From assembly GCA_000697665.1 (NCBI GenBank), contig KL197725.1:97255-161254 (forward strand): a DNA stretch of 64,000 bases, in the 5' to 3' direction. Of the stretch, positions 47,690-59,711 are shown in pieces (within the stretch, counting starts at the first letter, position 1; the number at the start of each line of letters is the position of its first letter). Origin of the DNA: Jaapia argillacea MUCL 33604 (taxonomy: Eukaryota; Basidiomycota; Agaricomycetes; Jaapiales; Jaapiaceae). The position numbers were made by a program, and so were the translations under genes. The notes below the pieces were generated by a model, which saw only the letters and a program-made list of their open reading frames with translations, did no database searches and was not told the DNA's origin.

Positions 47690-49163
47690 AATAATTGGGG
47701 ATTTTATGGAAAGGACGAACAATAAGGAGAAGAGGACGGGAACAGCGCAGAGGGCCCACCTAACTACAGAAGACAATAAGTCAGAGGGAGATGTATGGCA
47801 GAGATAATTGAGATGGTCGCACCCAGCATCGGCGACAGGATGGATGGATCGTCGACGAATGGTGGCTGATGGAAGCATCAGGGATGAAACAATGGGACAA
47901 TGAGTACAACCAATGTACAGATGCTCACCTTGAGAAAAGACGGAAGAAGGGTAGCGACGGGGTACAATTGGAGGTCCTGAGGTAGGGATAGTGAGAGGAG
48001 CACCAAGATCTCTGGCTTGGGGTATGGAAGGGCGTGATCGATCAAGGGGTGGAGTGGCGGCTGTGTGCCATAAATCAGCGATGGCACAAAAGAAAAATGC
48101 GCAAGCATACCTCTGCAGGTCGTCCAGCTATTGTCAAACGACACGAATGGACTAGCAAGAAGGGACGAAACAGACTCGAAATCAGTTGGCCCAAAATGGG
48201 GACTTGATCATTGAGAATGGAGAGTGGTGCAGAAGGTCAAATCAGGCATAGCACGGGAGGACAATGGGGTCATACCTCGATCCAGAATTGTACCTTGACG
48301 CAGAATTTTGGGTGCAACAAGGGTTCATGAATTGAACATCTGCAACACAAAGTCTAGTGGAGTGACAAGAGCGACACAAAGTCTAGCTCTCCAGGCGCAA
48401 AGTGAGTTCGGGAGTGAGAGGTCGAGCTTGAAGTACCAAAGTACTAGCTTGGTACCAGCACAAGTTGGGATCATGAGTTGGCGCTGTGGTTGCCAAGCAT
48501 CTAACCANNNNNNNNNNNNNNNNNNNNNNNNNNNNNNNNNNNNNNNNNNNNNNNNNNNNNNNNNNNNNNNNNNNNNNNNNNNNNNNNNNNNNNNNNNNNN
48601 NNNNNNNNNNNNNNNNNNNNNNNNNNNNNNNNNNNNNNNNNNNNNNNNNNNNNNNNNNNNNNNNNNNNNNNNNNNNNNNNNNNNNNNNNNNNNNNNNNNN
48701 NNNNNNNNNNNNNNNNNNNNNNNNNNNNNNNNNNNNNNNNNNNNNNNNNNNNNNNNNNNNNNNNNNNNNNNNNNNNNNNNNNNNNNNNNNNNNNNNNNNN
48801 NNNNNNNNNNNNNNNNNNNNNNNNNNNNNNNNNGAGTTGGCGCTGTGGTTGCCAAGCATCTAACCATTCTTGGACAATTGCAAGACTTGCAATGATGGCG
48901 TCAAATCCGATCTACCCTTTTTGGAAGGCACTCAGGTTCCAATCTGCTGGCACTGCTGGCACTCGCAACCATACCTTGCGCTCCACTATCTTTTGTCTCC
49001 CTTCAAACGGCATTTAGACTTTGTGTCAATGCCTTCTCCGTCTAGACTATGAGTCGACATTGAGATCCACACCTCATCCTCCATCTCTGCACCTTGTCTG
49101 ATCGCCTCCATTCACGCCCTTTTGTCCCTATTGTCCACCAGCTGGTGCCCTCTCAATTTCATG
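47690..49163 (-). repeat. Class B repeat, copy 2, with internal assembly gap; divergent promoter
   Basis: Same orientation as copy 1 and inverted to copies 3 and 4. It shares the whole core with copy 1. With copy 4 it also shares an extension through the 5' leader into the MDKYI coding start (acaataaggagaagaggac and inverse). It has a private small duplication around the motif: two copies of acacaaagtctag at 48344-48357 and 48373-48386, with an inverted one at 49014-49027. Its right edge (gccctctcaatttcatg) lies 85 bp from the plus-strand start at 49248. The start-to-start distance is 1,581 bp, or 1,255 bp without the run of N. Confidence 0.85.
48508..48833. other. Assembly gap (326 N)
   Basis: The roughly 33 bases before the gap, beginning gagttggcgctgtggttgcc and ending ctaacca, are repeated directly after it. 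Class B copy 1 contains this sequence only once, uninterrupted, at about 37683-37716. The gap is therefore probably an artefact between two contigs that overlap. Confidence 0.9.
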
Positions 49164-49247
49164 CATATAAATAAGTCATATGTTCTCCCTCTTCTCGCAT
49201 AACCCCACCACTTTCCAATTCCTACGTCCTGTTATTTACTTTTCAAC

Positions 49248-50320
49248 ATGATTTCTCCTACATTTATCCCTACTCCTCACACCAGCCACATTCGGTCGCT
49301 TTCCCTGTGTCCTCTAGGAAAAGCCTTGGCCAGTGGTGCATCCAAAAGATCTGTTACCGTGTGGAGTTTTGAGCAATCGAAGCGCTTGTTCTGTCACTTC
49401 TTCAACCATGACATCACCACTGTCTCCCTTTGCCTTTCCCCTGCGTCACGTCTTCAATATCATCTCTTTTGTGTCCTCGAAGATGGCACTGTTGCATTGC
49501 TAGAATTTATGAGATTCTCCAATGTGGGCTTTTCGCATCTCCCTTCCGGCCTCACTCACTTTCTCTTGTAGTTCACCCTATCTTGTGTATACCTGAAATC
49601 GTCTGGTGCCATTATTCACGTGATTTCTTGCACCCATGACCTCGTCGTTTGTGGTGGTGAACTTGGTGTGTTTTATATATGGCGCTTCAATGACGGTAAG
49701 TTTCCTTATCATCCACATATGTCAATAATTCAATTTGTGTCTAGATGATATCTGGGAACTGCAAGACCTTGTTGACTTCTCGTCCCAATGTTTTCTATTT
49801 GGCAGAATTATAGGTCTCCATATTTCTGAATACACCAGCGACTCCCACATCACAGCTGTGTATACCACAGGTAAAGTCATGTTGGTACAACTTCTCCTGA
49901 GCGATTCTGCCCATTGACTCTTTTGTGAAGTTTTTTCAAAGAGGACTCTATCTGACTGATGACAGAGCTGGAGACAAGCTGTACCCTGTGAGTCCCTTCA
50001 ACATCTATTCCATGTACCCGTTGTATTGATTTGTTTTCCCAGGTTAAGCTGTGCTTTTATGGGAGATGGCGAGCGTCTGGCAATTCCGCTGCCCTCCTCC
50101 ACAGGTGTTAGCAGGGGAGAAGCCGACCATGGCGCTCTCGCGATTGCCTGACGATCTTGACTATGTTACTTGTCTAGGAGAAGAGAAATTCCTGGCGAGA
50201 AATGCGTGGGGCAATGTTTTTGCTTGGGATGGACAGTATGGAAATCTACTCTTTTACAGAGCCCATGAGGATTCTTGTAAGACGTCCCTCCCTCCCTGTT
50301 GGTCGAGTGCTCAATAACAG
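49248..50320 (+). CDS. WD40-like repeat protein beside class B copy 2 (exons partly resolved)
   Basis: The start MISPTFIPTPHTSHIRSL is followed by SLCPLGKALASGASKRSVTV and WSFEQSK, which has the form of one WD40 blade. A later exon near 49630-49695 reads LVVCGGELGVFYIWRFNDD, another blade end. Further exons give LHISEYTSDSHITAVYTTGK and, near 50180-50270, FLARNAWGNVFAWDGQYGNL. Short introns separate them. It resembles in style the WD40-like gene on the other strand at 61.1-62.7 kb beside class B copy 4, but the two are well diverged. Between 50320 and about 52270 more short open segments on this strand could be additional exons. I could not confirm them, so the end is provisional. Confidence 0.5.
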
Positions 50321-52324
50321 CTTGTCACTGCAGATGGTGGCCTATCCCAGGCTAGTATCACAGTAAGTTCATTATGTTCAGATACGCTTACTTAGATTTG
50401 CCTACCTCATCCCGATCAGGGATATTGGGATTGTGACCACAGCAAGGTGATAATAGCAATCTCCGACTGGCACCCTCTCAGTGTGATGAGCAATACAACT
50501 CCTGTTTGGCACTTGAAACGAGGAGGTGCATCATCATTTGCTTATCATTGCGCTTGTCTTTCTGACACTGACGTAACCCAAGGTGATAGATCTGCGGGAA
50601 TAATGTACCATCAAATGCGTGACCTCTGCGTGAAGCCGAAAATAGGGAAAGGTAAGTTGTGCATTGAGCTGCCATGATGCTATATATTCACAGCCCTCTC
50701 TTACAGTACAAATGTCTGCCAGGATCTCTCCTCAATCAAGCTGAAGGACGTCTAAGTAAGTCTTTCCCGTAAATCATCATGGCCCAGTGATTGTTAACTT
50801 TACTACCAGGAAAATACCTTGTGGCGCCCATGCCAAGCATCTGCATGGCTTTGCAGTGTGATACGTGTCTGAAGATAATGTGTGGACGGAGTGTCCAGAT
50901 CCCGTTCTGACTCACAGCATAGGCTTTCACTGGCTGACTGTCCTGCATGTTGTTTATTGTAATTTTCCTGTAACTGACGTCTTGGGTGATGAGATCGTGG
51001 CCCATATTTATTAGCATGTTCTCTATACCAGAGACATTAGGCTGCATATATGTACAAAGTCGTTCCTCATAGTCCCAGAATAACTATTCTATACAGAGCT
51101 ACAAGTGATGTAGTATGATTTCCCTATCAGCCATTGTTCAATTCTGGGGTATGTTCTTCATCGATACCTAGATGGGATAAGGTGCGTTAACACAGTCTAA
51201 TTGAGTTGGGCATCTACGATCTTGAACCTTGTCCGAATACAGTGTCGCACGGTTGCCACTGCCTGAAATAGCTTTGGGACATCCTGCTCTTGTGTTCATT
51301 ATATCGTGTAGAATGAGAATTTGCGCCACCTCACTGATTTTAGACTCTCTACAGGTCATTCCATGGCAACCTACTTAAAAATCGACAATGATCCTTGTTC
51401 TATTGTCAGTTGCACCAGTTTTCCATACCTCCGACTCCTTGGTTTAAACGTGCCATCCCAGCCAGTTATTAGAATCTCTTGTGCCACCCATCATCATGAG
51501 CCTCTCACACAGTTGTCCTCATTACCCTGCGTCTGATAACAACGTACATAATCCACAACCTCAGGTGGGTATCTCACCCACCCCATCCCTTGCGAGGGCT
51601 TTCAGTTCATTGCTCAGGGAAATCCGGTGGATTCATCACCTGGGTAACATCCAGGTCAGCCTGTGGAGTTTTTAATGCTTTATCTAACCACTTATGAGAC
51701 CTAATCCAGCCCCACATTGTCAATCTTCTTGCAGATATTCCCCAACACATCATCCTATGCAACACGCAGTCTAGTTGTCGTGGCTTTGGAAATTCGTCTC
51801 ATGAGGTGCACTATTTTAGCTGCTTTTTTTTTGACAAACTTTGCTCACCTATCCCAACTAGGGTGAAGAAGGGGCCTATGCCAATGGGAGAACTTCGGAA
51901 AGAAGCAGAGGGATAGTCACTGCCATCCATTATCATGCGTAATGTGAATAGCTGGTGTCCGTCTGAGAGGGATAGCAACTATACACCTACTCACCTGAGC
52001 TATGCACTGGACCCAATGCGGCAGGGATGGTGTCCCGATATGAGGAACATACCTTCCCCAATCTCCTCCAATTTGATCATGATGCAGTCCGTTGCTCACC
52101 TTCGATGTTATATGGGGTGTTGGGTTGGTGTTTTCAGCCGGGATCTACACGTTTACCGCAAGGAATGTATGTCGATGCTGGTACAACAAGCGCAGTACAT
52201 GGGGACTTTCAAAACTGTATCATACAAGCAAAACATTATGCATATAGACATGGGAATCAAGAGCTGTAATTATCAATAGTTGAAACACCACAGTCAGGTT
52301 ACACCACTAGCTTCACATAATGGC
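50321..52324. other. Unresolved; possible 3' exons of the WD40-like gene
   Basis: Short open segments on the plus strand (for example 50447-50677, 51321-51536, 51935-52279) are flanked by plausible GT/AG sites but lack recognisable WD40 strands. Nothing convincing is present on the minus strand. Confidence 0.3.
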
Positions 52325-53237
52325 CTAATTGATGTCTTCGAAGTCGGTCATCGGCTGTGTGAGACCGGCTGGCGTTCCTCCTATGCTCACATCGAAGGAG
52401 CCAGCCCGCGACCTCTTCCTCTTGCCCCACAGATGCTCAGCAGCCTCTTGTAACTCCTGAATAAACCCGATAAGTCCCGGCGAAGATAATGGTAGAAGTT
52501 CTTGAGCGAAAACCACAGAGCTTGCCTACCAACATCTGACAGCTTGTGGTTTCGGAGATGAACAAGCCCGTCCCTTGAAAGGAGTGTGATAGCTGCCCTG
52601 TTCCATTTACTGGAGACATTGGCATGCCAGTCCAGAAGTATGTTATCAACTGAGGGGCTGGGCCCTCCAGCAGTGTAAGTCGCAATGACATCGGGGTGAA
52701 CTGTTTGGGGGAGATCAGCACAGAGATTGACAGCAATATGCTTGCTTGAGAGATAGGCCCTGACTGCGTGCTGATGGTAGAAAATGTCAGTAGGGATTGG
52801 AGGGAACAGAGTTCGTCGTACCTTGAAAGGATACGTATCCTCCTCACTGCTTTCACCCTCATCACGAGAGTTGTCGTCATCACGAGAGTTCCCTTCATTT
52901 GAGATGTCAAAGATGGTGGAGCCTACTTGCTTATCTGGCCTCTCTTCTGCAAGTTGGGCTGAGACAGAATACTTGTCCATGAGCATGAGGCCTCTGGAAA
53001 ATGGAGCCTGTCATGACGTTAGAGTTAGCAATAGTGTCTGGAGCAGAATCGGATACGAACAGGATTGCCAACCGATGTATGGGGTGAAGAAACGTCTCGT
53101 GCCAAAAAAGTGCAATTGAAATGCAATTGAGACTCCAGATTCCATGTCTACTCCCGAAAATTAATTCCAAGAAAATGGTATTCGAGAGGATTAAAGAACA
53201 TCACCTCATCCAGGATGTGCTTGACACTTGTTGCCAT
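52325..53237 (-). CDS. Conserved transposon-linked protein with NILLDWHAN block (copy near class B copy 3)
   Basis: The probable first exon begins at ATG 53237 (MATSVKHILDE, then a GT site). The main exon begins near 53000 after a CCAG acceptor and reads MDKYSVSAQLAEE, an acidic stretch (DDDNSRDEGESSEEDTYPFK), then VRAYLSSKHIAVNLC, AGGPSPSVDNILLDWHANVS and WNRAAITLLSRDGLVHLRNH. This block is clearly homologous to the gene at 58.5-58.8 kb (LLAYLKKKNIG...GGNGPSINNLLLDWHQYALS...LLAREGLAKLRKG). A basic C-terminal segment (HLWGKRKRSRAG) ending PMTDFEDIN with TAG at 52325 lies in another frame, so an intron or frameshift exists near 52440-52500. Function unknown. It is divergent from the gene at 54488. 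Confidence 0.55.
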
Positions 53238-53375
53238 TTGAGAATTAGAGGGTAAACCAGCAGCATTTGTCAGATGATGCAGTGATGGAAGAGATCAACT
53301 GGATGTCGAATATTGAGCACAAGGGGTTCCTAGAGGTGAGTGGCTTGCTTGATAGAATTCAGAGTCTATAAGAAG

Positions 53376-54365
53376 AGCTGGTGGACAATAGGGACAAAAG
53401 GGCGTGAATGGAGGCGATTAGATGAGGTGCAGAGATGGAGGATGAGGCATGGATCTCAACGTCGACTCATAGTCTAGACGGAGAAGGCATTGACACAAAG
53501 TCTAAATGCCGTTTGAAGGGAGACAAAAGATAGTGGAGCACAAGGTACGGTTGCGAGTGCCAGCAGTGCCAGCAGATTGGAACCTGAGTGCCTTCCAAAA
53601 AGGGTAAGATCGGATTTGATGCCATCATTACAAGTCTTGCAATTGTCCAAGAATGGTTAGATGCTCGGCAACCACAGTGCCAACTCATGATCCCAACTTG
53701 TGCTGGTACCAAGCTGGTACTTTGGTACTTCAAGCTCGACCTCTCACTCCTGAACTCACTTTGCACCTGGAGAGCTAGACTTTGTGTCACAGATGTTCAA
53801 TTCACGAACCCTTGTTGTGCCCAAAATTCTGCGTCAAGGTACAATTCTGGATCGAGGTACGACCCCATTGTCCTCCCGTGCTACACCTGATTTGACCTTC
53901 TGCACCACTCTCCATTCTCAATGATCAAGTCCCCATTTCGGGCTGACCGATTTCAAGTCTGTTTCGTCCCTTCTTGCTAGTCCATTCGTTTCGTTCGACA
54001 ATAGCTGGACGACCTGCAGAGGTACACTTGTGCATTTTTCTTTTGTGCCATCACTGATTTATGGCACACAGCCGCCACTCCACCCCTCGATCGATCACAC
54101 CCTTCCATACCACAAGCCAGAGATCTTGGTGCTCTTCTCACTATCCCTACCTCGGGACCTCCAATTGTACCCCATTGCTACCCTTCTTCCATCTTTTCTC
54201 AAGGTGAGCATCTGTACATTGGTTGTACTCATTGTCCCATTGTTTCATCCCTGACGCTTCCATCAGCCACCATTCGTCGACGATCGATCTGTCCTGTTGT
54301 TGTTGCTGGGTGCGATCATCCCAATTATCTCTGCCGTACATCTCCCCCTGACCTTATTGTCTCAC
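53376..54365 (+). repeat. Class B repeat, copy 3; divergent promoter
   Basis: Opposite orientation to copies 1 and 2. It begins with gagctggtggacaataggga, continues with the core (gtaccaagctggtactttgg, NNSWTT... frame from about 54000) and fades after ctctgccgtacatctccccc near 54350. The motif lies at 53492-53505 and, inverted, at 53775-53788. Its left edge is 139 bp from the minus-strand start at 53237, and the start-to-start distance to 54488 is 1,251 bp. The frame at 53588-53890 is interrupted in other copies and is not considered a gene. Confidence 0.85.
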
Positions 54366-54487
54366 TGTAGCCAGGTTTCCCCCTTTATGATTTTCTTGTA
54401 GATTCACCAAGGTGATGGGATGGTTGAGGCGGGAGAAGGAATACTTTTTTGTATAAAGACCATGTCTTTGTAGCATTAGTAGTCCCA

Positions 54488-57400
54488 ATGGAGCACAATC
54501 ACTATGTTTCAGCTGACCCTTCCCCCACAACTATTCTAAGTGCATCTCCCAGCTCTGTAGTCCCCCGAAAGCGGCTGGCTCATCTGCCTTCTCTTTGAAC
54601 GAGTCTACTTGGTCTAAGCGCTCCAAACATGTGTGTTCTGTCCCAATCTCGCTATCCTACTTCTTCGTGTTGCTCATTCCTGTTCACAGCCAACTGAACC
54701 ATATTCGCCTCGCTCACCTCATCGCCGCCCCCTAAGACAAGAGGAAGGTTCTTCTTGCTGTAGCACTGGAGAATTTGCACGCGATTTGAGAACTCGTTCT
54801 CTTTCACCGTCTATTCTCCATTCTCCCAGTGCTGGAACAAGTGGTGTAATTTTACTCCTTCATTGAGTGCTGCCAGCGGTTGATTTTGTTTCCAGCTCAT
54901 CACTGCTGCGCTGGCAGCTGCTGCAATAACCGCGTCATCAGTTGTCAGTGTTGGTTCCCATCCTTTGACTGCCCCCCCAGCCATTGATTCTGAACCTCCT
55001 CCATCTGTTTTGGTAAACTTCTATCCTGTCACTCCATCTCCATGACCGTCTCTAATGCTCTCTTATTTTAGCCATCGCTGACCCCATTACGATCGACGGT
55101 GCCTTTAGGGGATGGAGGCGTCCCTGCTTTTCCAGCGGAACAACACCCTTTTCAAGAAACCACAATGAGGAATGGGGATTTCACCAGCATTCAAGTAGCT
55201 ATCTGATCTTCATCACTATTGCTGGTCTCATGCGTCCCGTCTCCAGGCTGTTCCGTCGATTGATGAGGCAGAAATTGGCATGTCTTCTCCATCTGATATG
55301 CCACGACCTCCACAAGAATCCATGCAGACGATGGTCGACCTTTTTGACAAACCAGCTTCGACAGAGGATGAGGAGGACATGACTGCCGAGGGCGCGGATG
55401 TTGTCAACGAGGAATTTGTGAGTAACTCTACTTTCGTTGCTTTATCTTGGGCTCTTATGCACCCTTTCTAACCTGCCATTTCTCCATGCCAGGATAATTC
55501 TCTCTTGAATCCGACGCCTGATGAAGAGTTTGCCTACCCTTATTTTATCGAAGAATTGAAGTTAGTCATCAGGAAAGCTGTCTGGTCAGCTTTAATTAAT
55601 GTACGTTGCTGAAATTGTCACATTGTCTGCCAAACCTCACATGTGGATGAAGAATAGGGAAGCCACTCTTCCATCTGAACACCTAGGCAGTGAACTCATT
55701 CAAGCCCTACACCACTGGATCGAGTTAGAGTACATTTAGAACCACAACACTATGTACTGATAGCCCCTTATAGGCAGATTTGGCACCTCCTCTCACTCGT
55801 CTCGTGCGAGATAGCCTTGCTCAAGAATTAAGGAATGCACCCGCCTTGCAACAGGTAGGCTGGTTCTCAAGATGAAGATAGGCGCTGACTCCGACTTATA
55901 GGAGTTTACCTCTTCAATGATATCGACTGAAGTGGCAAAGGAGGTGAGGTCGATGCTCACAGACCTCACGCCAATTCAGGTTTGTCTTCTGTCGCCCATA
56001 TTTTCATTTGAGCTGATGTCGCTTGTTAGTGCAACAGCAGTCTGGCCGATTGCTCTGCGCTCACTGGGGCTATCAAAAGCATAGTGCAAGAATCAATGGA
56101 GAATTGACTTGAAGTCGAGGTATGCCATAGGTACACCTATTAAACCTCAGGGAGTCTGACGATTTCCTTAGTCTGCCGAACGCTCCTCGACCCTTTCCGT
56201 GTTTACTGAGACAGCACAAACCATGATAGAGGAATCTATTACCAAGACTAGGGGTGACGCCGAGGCAAGTCACTGCTAAGGCTAGCCAAAGAGAATGCAC
56301 ACTGACATTGGCGACTGGACTTATAGCTTTCGACGACTTGCTCTGCTTTCATCTGAGCCGTGCGAGAGATCTTTGAGGAGTTTTCCTCCACCCGCCAAAG
56401 CGAGGTTTGTCAAGGTTGTCGATTAGAATCTCTAGCTCATGTCCCATTTCAGGTTCACAGTGGCACCATTGTTGAAGACTTACATGCCTCTTTGATCGAG
56501 GAGTTGCATAACGATGAGCGGAGAGTGCATTTATTTCTTTGGTGACTGTCAGTTATGAAGCGCTGATACCATTTCACTTAACTATAGGTTGTGGATATGG
56601 TGGTCAATTCAAGCTTTTATGACGAAAAGATGCAAGACACTACCCAACGAGTGTTGAGTGCCCTTGATGAGAAGGTGAGTGATTTTTTTCGTAATGCAAT
56701 GAACGCGAAATTTATTGCTTGATTCTCGAAAGCTGAAGATGTTGTCAGTGGCACTGGAGGAGCTTGGTAGAGACATCAACACCCATCTCCAGAAGGTTTG
56801 TGAGTCAATGTTTATTGATGGGGTACTGACAGGGGACCCACTGAGTAGATTGGCACCTCTGTTGAAGATCTCCGTCAGGTCACGGACAAGGTATGTATTT
56901 GTCACCAGTTTCGTTGCTACTTGTCTGACCATTTACCCAGGTGAGACATGGAATTCAAGAACACGTGGGCAAATCACAGGAAAAGGTTCGTGCTGAATGA
57001 GGTTGATGATTCATGTCAAGTTGTTCATGTCACCTGTTCTTGTAGAATGCAACAGCAATATCCCTCAACGCCGAATTGATCGGACAAGAGGTGAGGACGC
57101 CTGTACCTTTGCATGATCGCCATGTTTAGGCTCTCCTTAGCTGGCAATTTTCAAATTGGAGATGGAGACACACCACCGGGTTTGTCCCTTTGGCTGATCC
57201 ACATGCCGTTACTGACTTGGTTGTGCAGCTTCTAAAAGATCTCCAGGAGATGACCTCCCCTATCGCCTCCCATGTACACTCTGTACAGTTCGCCCTATGC
57301 ATGTCTTGCTAATCCATCTCAGGTCGCATCAACTATCTGAACCGAGTTGCTGCCACTTGGTCAACAGGTTGGCCGCCAAGCTTGAGGAGTGGATCAACAC

Positions 57401-58183
57401 TAACCTTCTAACGAACAGTTAACATCTGGACTAAGTTCTGAGGTGACTGGCCTTCGTTAAAAGGTCAGTCTTTCGTCATACTATGTGATTCCCCCCCTTC
57501 TCAAGCTGTTCGCTTTGATAGCTAATAACACTTTTGGGGAAAGATATCCAAGACATCTGTAATTTTCAATATCTTTGCCAACTTAGTCGTTTATGCTCCC
57601 TAAACAGCTTGCAGGTGTCATTCGTGAAGACATGAGGCAGTTACGTGCAGAGGTTGGTGTGCATTTCATGCGCATAAACCTTCAACTGATATCAATGACA
57701 GATTAGTGCAGGGGTCGAAGCCGCTGTCAGGCCTATCTGGGAGCAGGCATGTTGCTGATCATTCATAACCAAATCTTCACTTACAGTCGTTGAAGGTGCT
57801 GAAGCCCCACACCAACGGAACTGAGCTCTGCAGCGAAGTTGTTTAATTATCCGTGATTGCATCTAATTCCTGAACTTCTTGGAGCAGGTTTCAGATGCCT
57901 TACGATCCGGGCTCAATCATATTGGACAAGAAGTACGTGCACCCACAGTGACTTCTGGTCACTTGCTAATCATTTTGCTCTGTAGTTCTCCAAGAATATT
58001 CTTGAACAAATTGGATGAGAGCAAAGTCAGGTCAGTAATGGCGTTTTCTTCTTCTTCGTGGATTAACAGGTGCTCAATAGATGATGAGCTCTTTCAAAGC
58101 TCAAATGTGCGAAGAACAGCGCAATGTAAGGGTGTATCGGATGTATTTCTCACCCACCTTACATTGATATTCACTGCTTATAG
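54488..58183 (+). CDS. Coiled-coil-like protein built from many short exons
   Basis: The probable start at 54488 is MEHNHYVSADPSPTTIL. From 55.1 kb onward many short coding segments, mostly 60-110 nt, are separated by tiny introns: LPSLTPLRSTVPLGDGG, SIDEAEIGMSSPSDMPRPPQ, ASTEDEEDMTAEGADVVNEE, PPLTRLVRDSLAQELRNAP, SMISTEVAKEVRSMLTDL, SSTLSVFTETAQTMIEESI, AVREIFEEFSSTRQSEV, MVVNSSFYDEKMQDTTQRVL, LKMLSVALEELGRDINTHLQ and RHGIQEHVGKSQEKN. The polar heptad-like spacing suggests a long coiled coil or a rod of short helices. The 5' 200 bp need a frame change. The 3' part may join the gene at 58184, making one large protein. No known family is recognised. Confidence 0.45.
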
Positions 58184-59711
58184 ATGATGGTAGCCATTGC
58201 ACAAGGAACCATCCACAAACCTTCACGGGTATGCTCCAATTATTTCCGTGTCGTGGATGCTTGTCAATTCACCACATCCTTCAACTGGCAGACTGCTGCC
58301 ACGAAAACCAATCGCACTGCCAAGGGGAAGGAAAAGCAACCTGCCCTTGCTCTCACTCTGGCTGATGATCCTGATGTCGAAATGTTCCCTCTCCAAGACG
58401 GCGATGCAGATGACGAGGACAAAGACATGGATGCTGATGACAACAGGGAAGAAGCCAGAAACCCTTTCAATGTGTGCTAGACCCTTCTCATCTGTGTCCT
58501 TGACTGACCTTGTTTGTTGCCAGGCCGCTCTCTTGGCTTATCTCAAGAAGAAGAATATAGGAAACGGTATGGACCTGAGTCGACAAAACTCTGCTCATCC
58601 CTTCCTTGTTGCCGCCCATGAAGCAGGAGGCAATGGTCCCTCTATCAACAACTTACTTTTAGATTGGCACCAATATGCCTTGAGCCCATGGAACAAGGAT
58701 GCTGTCTTTCTCCTTGCCAGAGAGGGGCTTGCCAAACTCAGGAAGGGTAAACAGCCAGCCGTGGTAGCGTGAGTGGCAAAAACGTCTGTTGAAGAGCTCA
58801 TCACAATCATATCCAAGCAACTGTCACATCCACTCAAGACATATTGGCAATCACTTGGAATCAGCGATCCCAGGGCCCCGCGCGCTTCGACCACCCTGGT
58901 GAACCAGGCAACTGTCGTTCTTAGAGCTGCTGAAGAGCAAGCACTGGTTGCACAGTGTGCAAGGCGAATTTCGCGTAAACACGGTGTGAGTCATTTTCAA
59001 CCCTCAGTTCTATCTGTACTTGATATGTTCCCTCAGTTGTACGAACAAAGGGGTACGACGATCTTAGAGCAGATTCAAACCTCAAACGACCCTGAAACGG
59101 CTGCAGAGTGGAACAAAGCAGGCGTTATCCATGGAGTTCTTGCCGTTGATGGGATGAGCTCAGACGAAACTGATGTGGATAGTCTCGCACCTGGGAAGCA
59201 GAAGACTGTGATGTGGGTGGAGAAGGGTTACTTGGCAGAGGATGTGCCATGCATGTGGACAGTCATCGACTCTTATCACAACCCCATCAGACCTAACGGA
59301 TACCCCAAACCTGGCAATAAACCACTCCCTCACAAGCGCCAGGTGATCAAGGTCAGCAAGGATCGTTTTAAGAAAGGACTCCCACAAAACCTTTACTGCA
59401 CCGCCTACTGGAGTAATCTCAACCCAATGCAAAGGTTAATCTTGGAACCCAAGCTGGTCATTCCTATTCCAAAATTGGTGTGTACTTACCTGCGAAGATG
59501 CATGTGGTCCACTTAAATGTCTCTCATTCTGTAGCCTGAAGTCCCTGAACAACCTGCTGTTCAAATTCAACTGTGGATGACGGCTTACATGCAACAAATC
59601 TTTGGGCTCAATGCCAAGGGACTGAACCTCTGTACCCAACAGTCTCAGCACTTGAACTTTCACCCCATGGCCAACTATGTCAGGCCCTCCCAACCAGATA
59701 CCGCTCTCTAA
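58184..59711 (+). pseudogene. Conserved transposon-linked protein with NLLLDWHQY and GMSSDETD blocks, one TGA
   Basis: The exon from ATG 58184 (or an upstream exon) reads FNWQTAATKTNRTAKGKEK, then a very acidic stretch (DGDADDEDKDMDADDN) ending NPFN. A 53-nt intron (58472-58524) leads to LLAYLKKKNIGNGMDLSRQN, GGNGPSINNLLLDWHQYALS, WNKDAVFLLAREGLAKLRKG, then TGA at 58770-58772 with the frame continuing as VAKTSVEELITIISKQL. The next part has QALVAQCARRISRKHGV, AVDGMSSDETDVD, W-rich WTVIDSYHNPIRPNGYPKPG and, after an intron at 59478-59534, PEVPEQPAVQIQLWMTAYM, ending with TAA at 59709. The GMSSDE block is common in Agaricomycete repeats; function unknown. The TGA aligns with an uninterrupted stretch of the homologue at 52.5 kb. 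Confidence 0.65.

Noticed and set aside
36940-54488. Class B repeats as long terminal repeats of a retrotransposon
   Set aside because: Copies occur in both orientations, no reverse transcriptase, integrase or primer-binding site was seen between direct copies, and genes start on both sides of each copy.
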